Below are positions 51,443 through 60,473 of a stretch of DNA of 64,000 nt, in pieces. Below the pieces are notes generated by a model. That model was not told where the DNA came from. It made no database searches and saw nothing but the letters and a program-made list of their open reading frames with translations. The stretch is from Sphingobium sp. 66-54 (GTDB lineage: Bacteria; Pseudomonadota; Alphaproteobacteria; Sphingomonadales; Sphingomonadaceae), in assembly GCA_001899715.1 (NCBI GenBank), contig MKWI01000003.1, positions 248,001 to 312,000 of the forward strand, read 5' to 3'. The position numbers and the translations under genes are program-made. How positions within the stretch are numbered: the first letter of the stretch is position 1; each line of letters opens with the position of its first letter.

Positions 51443-51907
51443 ATGAACAGCCCCATCGTCCCGCCCTTCACCGCCGAGACCGCCGCCGCCAAGGTCCGCG
51501 CCGCCGAGGACGCCTGGAACGGTCGCGATCCCGCCAGGGTGGCACTCGCCTACACGCCGGACAGCCGCTGGCGCAACCGCGCGGAATTCGTCAACGGCCG
51601 CGCGGAGATCGAGGCATTTCTGGCTCGCAAATGGACGCGCGAGCTGGATTATCGGCTGGTCAAGGAAGTCTGGGCCTACGGCGGCAACCGCATCGCGGTA
51701 CGCTTCGCCTATGAATTCCACGACGACAGCGGCCAATGGTTCCGCGCCTATGGCAACGAGAACTGGCAGTTCAACGCCGAAGGGTTGATGGAGCTACGCC
51801 TCGCCAGCATCAACGAGCACCCCATCGCCGAAGCCGATCGCAAGTTTCACTGGCCGCTCGGCCGCCGCCCGGACGACCACCCCAGCCTCAGCGCCATGGG
51901 GTTCTAA
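51443..51907 (+). CDS. DUF1348 (NTF2-like fold) protein
   Basis: A 154-residue protein of the SnoaL/NTF2-like superfamily: [60 protein letters not shown] and [23 protein letters not shown]1348 members are about 150 residues, and this one is complete. It starts two bases after the PNPOx-like gene, so they are one transcript and may act together. The reaction is unknown. Confidence 0.88.
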   Translation: MNSPIVPPFTAETAAAKVRAAEDAWNGRDPARVALAYTPDSRWRNRAEFVNGRAEIEAFLARKWTRELDYRLVKEVWAYGGNRIAVRFAYEFHDDSGQWFRAYGNENWQFNAEGLMELRLASINEHPIAEADRKFHWPLGRRPDDHPSLSAMGF

Positions 51908-52217
51908 GGCGCTGTCTGCATTCAGAAGATGACGTGACGGAGTCGCAGACGACCGCAGGGCACAATGGCGGGTGTGCGTGACCCGGAGCGCAGGGACGTT
52001 TCGATCCATGAGCACCGGAAGTGCGCAGAGCCGCCATTTGCAGGCTGTCAGGGATGAATGCGGCACCTAAGCCGGAGGGGAGGCGCTGCCTCCTCAAGCC
52101 AGTGTTCCTGCGAAAGCAGGAGCCCAGCGCCCAGCCGCAACTCCCGTGTCGCTCTGAAGAAGCAAACTCACTCTGGCGCGCGGACATGGCCTTCCCGCGC
52201 TCCCGTCGGTTACAAAC
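51908..52217. other. Intergenic region with two repeat types
   Basis: Bases 51939-52035 match, in degenerate form, the stretch 57776-57873. Bases 52102-52140 are one arm and centre of the REP-like hairpin family (GTTCCTGCGAAAGCAGGAGC). No gene is supported. Confidence 0.6.
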
Positions 52218-52742
52218 CTAAAAGGGCTGCTCGCCCAGATAATTGCCGGCCTCGGCATAGCGGCAGACGAGGATATCCTCCTCGTTGCTCTCCGCGCGCG
52301 CGCAGCCGACCTGTTGGGTCGCCCGCCAGACGAGCTGGGTATAATGGCCGACATCCTCGAACCGACCGGTGGTGCTGTTGTCGGGGAAGCGGCCAGGGCG
52401 GAAATAGCGCTTCTCGCGCGCCCAGGCGTCCACCATCTGCTCGGGGGAATAATAGCCTCTGGTCCCGGCCCAGAGATTCTCGCCCTGCGGCTCGAAATAA
52501 TTTTCCGGCGCATGCTCGAACCGGCCGGTCTGCGCGAGATAGTCCGCCCAGTGCTGTGCCGACTGGACCAGCGCCGCGTTCCACTGGAGCGGCGCCAGCC
52601 CCAATTCCGCACGTTCCTGATTGTGGACGAACAGCAGCCGATCGTCGAAATTGGCCAGCGGATCGGTCGCGCTGACGACGAACGGCGCGGCCAGGGCGAG
52701 CGCGCAAGCTGCGGCACGCGCTTTCAACCGGGAAGCCGACAT
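52218..52742 (-). CDS. CAP-domain secreted protein
   Basis: A 174-residue protein: signal peptide to about residue 25, then a CAP/SCP domain with FVHNQERAELGLAPLQWNAA, SAQHWADYLAQTGRFEHAPE, GENLWAGTRGYYSPEQMVDA and VGHYTQLVWRATQQVGCARA. The two His and two Glu of the CAP cleft are present. AGGAGG lies at good spacing before the ATG at 52742. CAP proteins are secreted and bind lipids or act as peptidases in a few cases; the bacterial role is unclear. Confidence 0.92.
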   Translation of the reverse strand: MSASRLKARAAACALALAAPFVVSATDPLANFDDRLLFVHNQERAELGLAPLQWNAALVQSAQHWADYLAQTGRFEHAPENYFEPQGENLWAGTRGYYSPEQMVDAWAREKRYFRPGRFPDNSTTGRFEDVGHYTQLVWRATQQVGCARAESNEEDILVCRYAEAGNYLGEQPF

Positions 52743-53040
52743 GGGACACAAACCTCCTGCAATCGTGCAGGAACTGTCCCATCATCCTCTCACGATCTCG
52801 TGCACGGATGCGGTTAACATAGCGTAAAACATGGATATTCCTGGCGCCCAAGCGTCCGATCTGTCTCGCAGATGCGTGCCTCACCGGCTGGGCCGGCCAA
52901 CAGGCGCAACTGCGCGGCACAACCGCCCCGCTCACGCATGCCGCCTTCCATCCGTCCGCGTCCAGCATGTCGGCGCGGAGCCCGGCGTTGCCGGCCGGCA
53001 CGGTCGCAGCGATATCGTTGCGGGCCGCGCTTCCGGCAGG

Positions 53041-53697
53041 TCAGGCGGCGCTGTCGGCCGATGCCCCGGCCGGCAGGATGACCACCGTATCGCCCTTGCT
53101 CGCCTGCTCGAACAGGCGACGGGCGAAGGCCACCGGCACGCCGATGCAGCCGTGGGTCGCGAAGCCAGTGCGCACGTCGCTGCCGTGGATCGCCACGCCG
53201 TCGTCGGTCAGCCGCAGCATGTAGGGCATCGGCGCGTCATAGGTGCGCGAATGATAGTCGGCCGCTTTCTGAAGGATGGGGAAGCTGCCGGTCGGCGTCG
53301 GCTTGCCGTCCGTGCCGTAGAGGATCACCGCCGAGCCGATCTCATGCCCGTCGCGGAACACGGAGAGGATCTGCCGCGCCAGATCGACGCGGATCAGCAG
53401 TGGCCCCTGCGGGATGCCCTCCTCGTCCCACACATAGCCGCCGTAGCGCATCGGCCGGGTGATGTTGAGCACGCTGCGCACCGTCTCGTGCCGTCCGTCC
53501 GGCAGGTCGAGCCGGGGATATTCGCCGGCCGCATAGCGGATGCGCGCTTCCGGCGGGGCGGTCGCGCGCAGCACCGCCTCGATCTGCGCTTCCTGCTCGG
53601 CCGCGCGCTCAGCCCGCCCGCGCAGGGCCAGCGCAACCGTGGAAAAGACGAGGCAGCTCACGATGAACAGCAGCAGCGCGCGCGGCCAGGCCGACAT
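53041..53697 (-). CDS. L,D-transpeptidase (YkuD domain)
   Basis: A 218-residue protein with an N-terminal membrane anchor (ALLLFIVSCLVFSTVALAL) and a YkuD domain: LLIRVDLARQILSVFRDGHE, GSAVILYGTDGKPTPTGSFP and IHGSDVRTGFATHGCIGVP, which holds the catalytic His and Cys. L,D-transpeptidases form 3-3 peptidoglycan cross-links or attach proteins in the periplasm. It follows the PEP-CTERM gene on the same strand by 12 bases. Confidence 0.92.
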   Translation of the reverse strand: MSAWPRALLLFIVSCLVFSTVALALRGRAERAAEQEAQIEAVLRATAPPEARIRYAAGEYPRLDLPDGRHETVRSVLNITRPMRYGGYVWDEEGIPQGPLLIRVDLARQILSVFRDGHEIGSAVILYGTDGKPTPTGSFPILQKAADYHSRTYDAPMPYMLRLTDDGVAIHGSDVRTGFATHGCIGVPVAFARRLFEQASKGDTVVILPAGASADSAA

Positions 53698-53709
53698 GAG
53701 CGCCTCCGC

Positions 53710-54516
53710 TTATCGTGGAGAGGCCCGGCTGGCCAGCGCCGGGGCCGGCCGCCGCGCGCGCCGACGCATCGCCGCGCCCGCGGCAAAGAAGCCGGTCAGC
53801 AGCATCGCCCAGGTCGCCGGCTCGGGAACCGGAGGCGGCGGCGGCGGGGGGGGCGGAGGAGGTGGTGGCGGCGGCTCCGGATTGGGGCCGGGCCCCGGTC
53901 CGGGGATCAGCACATTGGGGCCGAAGAAGGGCGGCGCCAGAAAGGGAGGGGCCGGCGGGGTAGCCGCGGCCTCCGCCACCTGGATCGGCGCATCGACCAC
54001 CGGCAGGCCCGCTTCGGGTGCTGCTGCGGCGGCCGGCGTCGGCACGTCCGGCGCGCGTTCGCGCACGCTCGGAAGCACGCGCTCCCTGGGAGCGACGGCA
54101 GGTGCAGCCCGCGCGATTCGCGGCGGCTTGGTGCTGTGCTTGGCGCCCGGCGCGCGCTCGCCCGGCGAGCGCTGGGCGAGCAGCGAGGCGGGGTCCTTGA
54201 CGGCGGCGGCAAAGGCGGCGCGGCCGCTCTCGCCGATGATGATCGGTGTCGCCACCACCGCGACGAACAGCCCGGCGGCAACCGGCGAGACGAACAGCGC
54301 CTGCGTCCGCATCGAGAGCCGCGTGCGGCCCAGCGCCGCCGCCCGCGCGGAAACCCGCCCGAGCGCCCCGGCCCAGATGGAAGGATGCAGCCACACCGGC
54401 GCTTTCGCCCACAGCGCGCCAAGCGGACGGACGGCCCGCTCGCGCCGTGTATGCGCCTTGCTCCTCGCCAGCCAGGCTGGTCTGGATCTGCGCATCAAGG
54501 GACGAGGCTTCTGCAT
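53710..54516 (-). CDS. PEPxxWA-CTERM protein with polyproline linker
   Basis: About 268 residues: basic N-terminus, one membrane segment around residues 75-95 (LFVSPVAAGLFVAVVATPII), a Pro/Ala-rich middle with an uninterrupted run of about fifteen Pro, then VPEPATWAMLLTGFFAAGAA and MRRRARR. The last part is the PEPxxWA-CTERM sorting signal read by an exosortase/archaeosortase-type system. It is probably an envelope-anchored protein. The start is uncertain (frame open to 54564). Confidence 0.75.
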   Translation of the reverse strand: MQKPRPLMRRSRPAWLARSKAHTRRERAVRPLGALWAKAPVWLHPSIWAGALGRVSARAAALGRTRLSMRTQALFVSPVAAGLFVAVVATPIIIGESGRAAFAAAVKDPASLLAQRSPGERAPGAKHSTKPPRIARAAPAVAPRERVLPSVRERAPDVPTPAAAAAPEAGLPVVDAPIQVAEAAATPPAPPFLAPPFFGPNVLIPGPGPGPNPEPPPPPPPPPPPPPPPVPEPATWAMLLTGFFAAGAAMRRRARRPAPALASRASPR

Positions 54517-54862
54517 AGGGTCAACGCTTCTTCTGCACTGGCGGTGAATTGCCTGTTCAATCAAGCTGGTATCATGGAATGCGGCGGGAGCACAGAAAGT
54601 TTACCCTCTTTTTACTTTTTCGTATCTCCGTTCGTCGATTTTCTATTTAATATAATAAAATCAGTACGTTGTTTTCCCAGTAAACGCAGCCCTATACCCG
54701 CGCGACCCACATTAAGGGCAGTGCGCCCGCGTGGGGTGGGCCGTGCGCCCTGCCCGATCAGCCGAGTCCCCCGCGCTGCCCACCGGATGGATCAGCCCCC
54801 ATCGCCGAAAATGCCGCAAACGGACTGGACCTTTTCAACCAGGGGTTTATTGGGCTCTCATT
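54517..54862 (+). promoter_or_regulatory. AT-rich leader region of the transaldolase-family gene
   Basis: Bases 54590-54690 are unusually AT-rich for this chromosome (TTTACTTTTTCGTATC, TTTAATATAATAAAATC), suggesting a strong promoter or an upstream element. No gene is seen. The gene at 54863 lacks an obvious strong ribosome binding site. Confidence 0.45.
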
Positions 54863-56059
54863 ATGACAGACCATATTCTCGAAAGCCTCGCCGCCACCAA
54901 TCCCGACTGCGAAATCTGGTGGGACAGCTCGCCGCTGATCTACCCGAGCTGGAAGGAGGAGACGCTCGCCAAGGCCCCCGGCAACGCCGATTGGGCGGCG
55001 CAGCTCACCCGCTTTTTCGACCTCAAGACCATTGAGTCGGAGGGGCGCATGGGCTTTCGCGGGGTGACGACCAACCCGCCGCTCTCGCTTCAGGCGATCA
55101 AGGTCGCGCCGCAGATGTGGGCCGATCGCGTGCGCGAGATCGCGCGGGAAACGCCGGGCGCCGATGTCCAGAGCGTCTATTGGGCCATGTATCTCGACCT
55201 CGTCCGCAAGGGCGCCGAGATGATCCTGCCCGTCTACAAGGCATCGGGCGGCAAATACGGCTTCCTGTCCGGCCAGGTCGATCCGCGCTACGTGCGCGAT
55301 GGCGAGCGGATGCTGGCCGAGGGTCTCACCATCGCCGCGCAGAGCGAGAACGTCATGGTCAAGATCCCCGGCTCCAAGGAGGGCTATGAGGTGATCGAGG
55401 AGCTGACCGCGCGCGGCATCTCCACCAACAACACCACCAGCTTCACCGTCTCGCAATATATGCGCTGCATGGCGGCGGTGACGGCGGGCCTCCAGCGCGC
55501 CCGCGCCGCCGGCGTGAACCTCACCCACTGGCGCTCGGTCGTCACGCACATGTCGGCGCGGCTCGGCGAACTGAGCGACTGGCGCACCGAGGCGAAGGCA
55601 CGCGGCATCGAGCTTTCCCTCTCGGAAATCCGCGATGGCGAGGAGGCCGTGCTCAAGCGCGCCTACCATTGGGGCAAGCAGAACAACCATCCCTCCAAGA
55701 TGCTGCAATGCTCGATGCGGGTGGAGAAGGACGACCGCACCGGCAAGACGGTGAGCCGCCACATCCAGGACTTCGCCGGCAGCGACATGGTCTACACCTG
55801 CCCGCCGGGCTATATCGCCGGGCTGATGACCGTGCAGGCCGAGCTGGACCCGTTCGATCCGCATGCGATCGACCGCGCGCCGCGCAAGGAGAGCATCGAG
55901 AAGCTGCTCAAGCTGCCGAGCTTCCGCGCCGCATACGAGTTCGAGGGCATGCGCCCCGACGAGTTCGCGCATTTCGGCTCGTTCAAGGCGACCGAGACCG
56001 AGTTCGCCGCCGCCACGCGCCAGACCGTGGACTTCGTCCGCAAGACGCTGGAAGGCTGA
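54863..56059 (+). CDS. Transaldolase-family protein
   Basis: A 398-residue protein with the transaldolase barrel pattern FRGVTTNPPLSLQAIK near residue 70, SGQVDPRYVRDGERMLAEGL, NVMVKIPGSKEGYEVIEELT (the KIP Schiff-base lysine strand), RGISTNNTTSFTVSQY and HWGKQNNHPSKMLQC. It is longer than classical transaldolases (about 220-320 residues), with an N-terminal extension (CEIWWDSSPLIYPSW) and a C-terminal helical part. This longer variant is found in several bacterial groups. Transfer of three-carbon units between sugar phosphates is the family reaction, and the actual substrate is unconfirmed. Confidence 0.85.
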   Translation: MTDHILESLAATNPDCEIWWDSSPLIYPSWKEETLAKAPGNADWAAQLTRFFDLKTIESEGRMGFRGVTTNPPLSLQAIKVAPQMWADRVREIARETPGADVQSVYWAMYLDLVRKGAEMILPVYKASGGKYGFLSGQVDPRYVRDGERMLAEGLTIAAQSENVMVKIPGSKEGYEVIEELTARGISTNNTTSFTVSQYMRCMAAVTAGLQRARAAGVNLTHWRSVVTHMSARLGELSDWRTEAKARGIELSLSEIRDGEEAVLKRAYHWGKQNNHPSKMLQCSMRVEKDDRTGKTVSRHIQDFAGSDMVYTCPPGYIAGLMTVQAELDPFDPHAIDRAPRKESIEKLLKLPSFRAAYEFEGMRPDEFAHFGSFKATETEFAAATRQTVDFVRKTLEG

Positions 56060-56670
56060 GCGAACAGACTGCCGCTCCGGCGCTCGGCGCCGTGGCGGCG
56101 CGTTCGGCGAAACAGGAAGCAAGCTCTCCCGCCAGCCCACATGAAGGCTGCGACGAGACCCACGATCTCCATGCGCTCCCGCGAAAGCAGGAGCCTAGGG
56201 CAGCGAGGAATTGCGGCTGGAGCGGATCGTGAACGAACGGAAGCGCGCCTTCCGGTCGCCCCGCGCATATCGAAGGACCGCCCTTCTTTCGTCCCGACGC
56301 GGGGAGAGGGTCGATCCCGGCTTCCTCTATTATGGCGAGTATTATGGCGAGCATTGCGGCCGCACCTGTCAGGTCCAGCTCCCGCGCCGCCCTGCCCTAT
56401 GGCGAACCGCGCATTCGTATCGAAGACGATCGACTGTCTGCGCCAGTCTTCAAGACAGCCATGCGACAAACGCGGGGGCGAATGCACCTCCTCGATCGCA
56501 ATCCGCTATCAGCTTACCCACAGCACCCAATTGGACCATCGGCGGTCCCGGCATCGGCCACTCCGGAAAAAACCGGACATCCAAAATCCAACGCACGGTC
56601 CATCGCCCCAATGCGAAACGGCCTCGCACCGAAGTGCGAGGCCGCGCAATCATCGTCCGGATGATCGGGA
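56060..56670. other. Intergenic region with partial REP-like repeat and terminator
   Basis: Bases 56174-56194 (GCTCCCGCGAAAGCAGGAGC) are one hairpin arm pair of the dispersed repeat family. The stretch 56620-56643 is a terminator for the following minus-strand gene. Short frames on both strands lack support. Confidence 0.55.
56620..56643 (-). terminator. Terminator of the PEP-CTERM gene
   Basis: A perfect ten-base stem GGCCTCGCAC/GTGCGAGGCC with a four-base loop (TTCG on the minus strand) is followed by GTTTCGC on that strand, 28 bases beyond the stop codon. Confidence 0.75.
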
Positions 56671-57432
56671 TCAGGCGAAGCTGACCGTCGTGCGCGCCGC
56701 CCGGCGACGCATCGAGGCGCCCACCAGACCGAAGCCCATGATCATCAGCGCCCAGGTCGCCGGCTCAGGCACGGCCGCCTTCGGCTGGAAGTAGAGCAGA
56801 TCCTGATACTTGCCGCTCTTGGCGACGAAGAAGTCATACCCGCCAGTGTCGGAGATGCTGCCAAGAGTCCCCAGCAGGCGATTCGCCTCGATCTGAACCG
56901 CCGAGTCGTCCTTCCAGTCATAGCTCCACTTGTTGGTCCACGACTTGCTCCACACGCTCTTTTCCGCGTCCGTGCTCTTGAAGCCGCCCTTGGTCACGTT
57001 GAAGCTGTTGCCGTCCTCATAGAGGAGTTCCCAGATGGCGAGCTGCACGGCCGAATCGGTCAGCACATTGTTCGTCATGCCATAATTGCTGACCAGCGCC
57101 GCAATGCTGCCGGCAACGCTGCTCTTGCCCAGATCCTGGAGATATTTCCCCAGCGGAATGACATCGAACGTGCCCGTGTGGGACGTTTGCGCCAGATCGA
57201 CGCAGAAGGCCTTGAGCGTGCCGTTGATCGTCTGCGGCGACAGCAGGGCGTTCGTGGCATCATTCTTGGTGCCGGGGGCGTTCAGATCCGCCCGGTAGGC
57301 CGTGGTGCCCTGAACCGAATAGTCATAGACCATCGTGACCGAATTGATCTTCAGCGTCTCGGCGGCGTTCGCCGTGCCGGCGAAACCCAGGATGGCCGCT
57401 CCCACGGCGGCGGCTGCGAATAAAGACTTCAT
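56671..57432 (-). CDS. PEPxxWA-CTERM secreted protein
   Basis: A 253-residue protein: signal peptide (SLFAAAAVGAAILGFAGTAN A), then a beta-rich domain with TLKAFCVDLAQTSHTGTFDV and SAVQLAIWELLYEDGNSFNV, ending VPEPATWALMIMGFGLVGAS and MRRRAARTTVSFA. The CVDL...QLAIWELLYE combination is typical of a group of secreted PEP-CTERM proteins of unknown role. GGGAGATAGGGGT precedes the ATG at 57432. It is probably sorted to the cell envelope. Confidence 0.9.
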   Translation of the reverse strand: MKSLFAAAAVGAAILGFAGTANAAETLKINSVTMVYDYSVQGTTAYRADLNAPGTKNDATNALLSPQTINGTLKAFCVDLAQTSHTGTFDVIPLGKYLQDLGKSSVAGSIAALVSNYGMTNNVLTDSAVQLAIWELLYEDGNSFNVTKGGFKSTDAEKSVWSKSWTNKWSYDWKDDSAVQIEANRLLGTLGSISDTGGYDFFVAKSGKYQDLLYFQPKAAVPEPATWALMIMGFGLVGASMRRRAARTTVSFA

Positions 57433-58011
57433 ACCCCTATCTCCCACAAGAGTTGAAGGGCCACTGCCAGACGCACGGGGGCTATTAAAGAGTGTTAATC
57501 ATATTCATTTCGACCTGTCTCATCATGGGACGATTTGCATGATTTTCGTTAAATTCATTCGTTTCCCTGCCCCGCTACGTTGGCTTCACCATCACCGGAC
57601 GCCGAAATTACTGTATTTCCTGCAATATCCAGCTCGATGGAAAGACTATCCTCCCTCCGAATTTCCCCACGAACAGCCGTGCATCATAGCTTTCCCCCCG
57701 CGATGCCCATGCGATCATCGAGCGATCGGGCGCGCGCCGGGTCGGAGCAAGCCGGCGTCTATAGAGGGCGGAGCCGGAGTCGCGAACGACCGAAGGGCCA
57801 ACAGGGTGGATTCGCGCACCCCGGAGCGCAGCGCCCCACGGGCACGCAAGCACCGGCAGCGCGCGGAGCTGCCCGCAGAACCGAAAGGCGATCCATCCTC
57901 GCGCCTTGACCCCGCCGGGCGCTGCGGCTTTTATGCCGCGCGCGTTGCGCCGCATATCCCGAGCGGCCAGCCGACGCGCCGCGCCACAAGAACCCTTGGA
58001 GCCGCACAGAC
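57433..58011. other. Intergenic region upstream of crtI with a dispersed repeat
   Basis: Bases 57470-57620 are AT-rich and hold the promoter of the PEP-CTERM gene. Bases 57776-57873 match the repeat at 51939-52035. No gene is supported. Confidence 0.5.
57776..57873. repeat. Dispersed ~100-base intergenic repeat, copy 2
   Basis: This stretch shares GGAGTCGC, ACGACCG, AGGGC, CCCGGAGCGCAG and GCACCGG in the same order with bases 51939-52035. It is a degenerate intergenic repeat family of unknown role. Confidence 0.6.
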
Positions 58012-59490
58012 ATGAACAAGGCCGTCATCATCGGCGCGGGATTCGGGGGGCTGGCGCTCGGCCTGCGCCTGCAAGCAGCGGGCATCGCCACCACCATCGT
58101 CGAGGGGCGCGATCAGCCGGGCGGCCGCGCCGGGGCGTGGCGGCGCGATGGCTTCACCTTCGATACCGGCCCCGTCCTCATCGCCGATCCGGACTGTCTC
58201 GCCCAGCTCTGGCGCCTCTCCGGCCACAGCATGGCGGACGACGTGACCTTGCTCCCGGTCGATCCGCACTACCGCTTCCACTGGCCGGACGGCACAACCT
58301 TCGACCATACCGCCGACGAGACGCGGCTGCGCGCCGAGATCGCCCGGCTCAGCCCCGCCGATCTCACCGGCTACCAGCGCTTCCTCGATTACAGCGCCAG
58401 CGTCCGCCGCGAGGGCTATGAGACGCTCGCCCCCGTCGCCTGCCAGGAGCTGGGCAGCCTGATCCGCGCCCTGCCCACGCTCGCGCAATATCAGGCGTGG
58501 CGCTCGATCCATGGCATGGTCGCGCGCTTCGTGAAGGACGAGCGGCTGCGGCAGGCGCTGTCCTTCGCGCCGCTGCTCGCGGGTGCCAACCCGGCGGCGG
58601 CCAGCGCCTTCCACGCCGGCCTCCATGCAGTTGAACGCGAGGGCGGCCTGTGGTTCCCCAAGGGCGGCACCAACGCGCTGGTCGCCGCCATGGTCACGCA
58701 GTTCGAGCGGCTCGGCGGCACGCTGCACCTCGGCGATCCGGTGGCGGGGATCGAGACGGTGGGAGACCGCGCCACCGGCGTCACCACCCGCGCCGGCCGC
58801 CGCTTCGAGGGCGATGCCGTCGCCAGCAACGCCGACATCATGCACAGCTATGCCGATCTGCTGGCAGGCCACACACGCGGCCCCCGCCGGGCGCAGGCGC
58901 TCACCCGCAAGCGCTGGGGGCCAAGCGCCTTCCTCCTCCATTTCGGCATCGAGGGGACGTGGCCGGGCATCCCGCACAGCATGGTGCTGCTCGGTCCGCG
59001 CTATCAGGCGTGGCTCACCGACATTTTCGAGCATGGCGTGCTGCCGGCGGAAAACTGCATCATCCTCCACCATCCCAGCGTGACCGATCCCGATCTCGCC
59101 CCGCCCGGCCATTCCACCTTTCAGGCCATCGTCCCGGTGCCGCACCTCGGCAAGCTGCCGGTCGACTGGCGCGCGGTCGGGCCGATCCTCGCCGGGCGTA
59201 TCCTCGATGAGATCGAGCACCGCCTGATCCCGGACATTCGCGGCCGCATCAAGGTGCAGGCCACCACCGCCCCGCCCGATTTCGCGCGCGACCTCCACGC
59301 CCATCACGGCAGCGCGTGGGGGCTGGAGCCGCTGCTGAGCCAGAGCGGCTGGCTGCGTCCGCACAATCGCGACGATGTGATCGGCAACCTCTATTTCGTC
59401 GGTGCCGACACCCATCCGGGCGGCGGCGTTCCCGGTGTGGTGGCCTCCGCCCGCGCCACCGCCGCGCTGATGCTGGCGGATCGCGCATGA
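58012..59490 (+). CDS. crtI: Phytoene desaturase family protein (CrtI)
   Basis: A 492-residue FAD enzyme: the Rossmann motif VIIGAGFGGLALGLRLQAAG at the N-terminus, GRAGAWRRDGFTFDTGP, GGLWFPKGGTNALVAAMV in the middle, and the C-terminal NLYFVGADTHPGGGVPGVVA typical of carotenoid desaturases. It introduces double bases into phytoene on the way to lycopene and the yellow carotenoids of this bacterial group. It overlaps the following gene by four bases (ATGA). The rest of a crt cluster is not in the window. Confidence 0.95.
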   Translation: MNKAVIIGAGFGGLALGLRLQAAGIATTIVEGRDQPGGRAGAWRRDGFTFDTGPVLIADPDCLAQLWRLSGHSMADDVTLLPVDPHYRFHWPDGTTFDHTADETRLRAEIARLSPADLTGYQRFLDYSASVRREGYETLAPVACQELGSLIRALPTLAQYQAWRSIHGMVARFVKDERLRQALSFAPLLAGANPAAASAFHAGLHAVEREGGLWFPKGGTNALVAAMVTQFERLGGTLHLGDPVAGIETVGDRATGVTTRAGRRFEGDAVASNADIMHSYADLLAGHTRGPRRAQALTRKRWGPSAFLLHFGIEGTWPGIPHSMVLLGPRYQAWLTDIFEHGVLPAENCIILHHPSVTDPDLAPPGHSTFQAIVPVPHLGKLPVDWRAVGPILAGRILDEIEHRLIPDIRGRIKVQATTAPPDFARDLHAHHGSAWGLEPLLSQSGWLRPHNRDDVIGNLYFVGADTHPGGGVPGVVASARATAALMLADRA

Positions 59491-60077
59491 GGCGCCTCAA
59501 GCGCATCGCCGTCTATTGCGGTTCGGCGAGCCCGCGCGATCCGGTTTATCTCGCGACCGCACGGGCGGTCGGCACCCAACTTGCCCAGCGGGGCATCGGC
59601 ATCGTCTATGGCGGCGGCCGCGTCGGCCTGATGGGCGCGCTGGCCGATGCCGCGCTGGCGGCCGGCGGCGAGGTGATCGGCGTCATCCCGGAGGCGCTGG
59701 TCGGCGCCGAGCTGGCCCATCGCGGCCTTACCGACCTGCACGTCGTGCCCGACATGCACGCCCGCAAGGCGCTGTTCACCACGCTGGCGGACGGCTTCAT
59801 CGCCCTGCCCGGCGGCGTCGGCACCATGGACGAATTGTGGGAGGCGATAAGCTGGGCGCAGCTCGGCTATCACGACAAGCCGGTGGGCCTGCTCAACGCC
59901 GCCGGCTTCTTCGACCAACTCCTCGCCTTCAATGCGCACATGATCGAGACCGGCTTCATCCGCCCCGCCCACGCCCGCATCCTCCTCGCGCGCGACACGC
60001 TGGCGGATCTGCTCGACGCCATGGCCGCCTACATCTCGCACGAAGCGATCTTCGCCATGCCCATCGACCGGCTGTAG
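59487..60077 (+). CDS. LOG-family cytokinin riboside 5'-monophosphate phosphoribohydrolase
   Basis: A 196-residue protein of the lysine-decarboxylase-like/LOG family: IAVYCGSASPRDPVYLATAR, GIVYGGGRVGLMGALADAAL, and the catalytic motif ALPGGVGTMDELWEAISWAQ. LOG enzymes cleave N-glycosidic bonds of nucleoside monophosphates; many bacterial members are general nucleotide hydrolases. The start overlaps crtI. Confidence 0.93.
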   Translation: MRRLKRIAVYCGSASPRDPVYLATARAVGTQLAQRGIGIVYGGGRVGLMGALADAALAAGGEVIGVIPEALVGAELAHRGLTDLHVVPDMHARKALFTTLADGFIALPGGVGTMDELWEAISWAQLGYHDKPVGLLNAAGFFDQLLAFNAHMIETGFIRPAHARILLARDTLADLLDAMAAYISHEAIFAMPIDRL

Positions 60078-60473
60078 GGGTGCGGGCGAAGCATCGGCAG
60101 CAGCAGACGCGCGGACACGTGCTTTCTACCCGATCGCAAGGCCCTCCCCAACCCTCCTCTCAAGGGCAGAAGTTCAAAGCTCTCGGAGAGGTGCTCGGCC
60201 CGAGTGACGTTGTGCTCCTGCGAAGGAGAATCCCCGTGCTCCTGCGCAGGCAGAGGCCAGGGCCCAGCCGCGCCGCCGCCACCGCCGCCCTGGGCTTCTG
60301 CTTCCGCAGGAGCCCATGAAGGAGGACATGAGGCAGCCGGCCTTTAAATCCAGTGCCGCGCAACGGCGCACGCCTTCCCCTTCAGGGCAAGGTCGGGGCA
60401 CGGCCCACGCTCACCGAAACCTGACCAGCCCTCGCCAGCGCAAGGCCTCGCCCCCGCATGCAGCCCCGCGGCG
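60078..60473. other. Intergenic region with REP-like hairpins
   Basis: Bases 60211-60313 hold a composite copy of the hairpin repeat family: GTGCTCCTGCGAAGGAG, then GTGCTCCTGCGCAGGCAG, the shared centre CCAGGGCCCAGCCGC and the closing CTTCCGCAGGAGC. No gene is seen. Confidence 0.65.
60211..60313. repeat. REP-like hairpin repeat, composite copy
   Basis: It has the same arms and centre as the repeat at 46056-46132, with an extra partial arm on the left, suggesting nested or tandem insertion of the same repeat. Confidence 0.65.

Noticed and set aside
53820..53880. GGCGGCGG-rich run considered as a simple-repeat or CRISPR-like array
   Set aside because: It encodes the polyproline linker of the PEP-CTERM protein; there are no spacers or regular repeats.
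57931..59415. 494-codon minus-strand frame
   Set aside because: Shadow of crtI.
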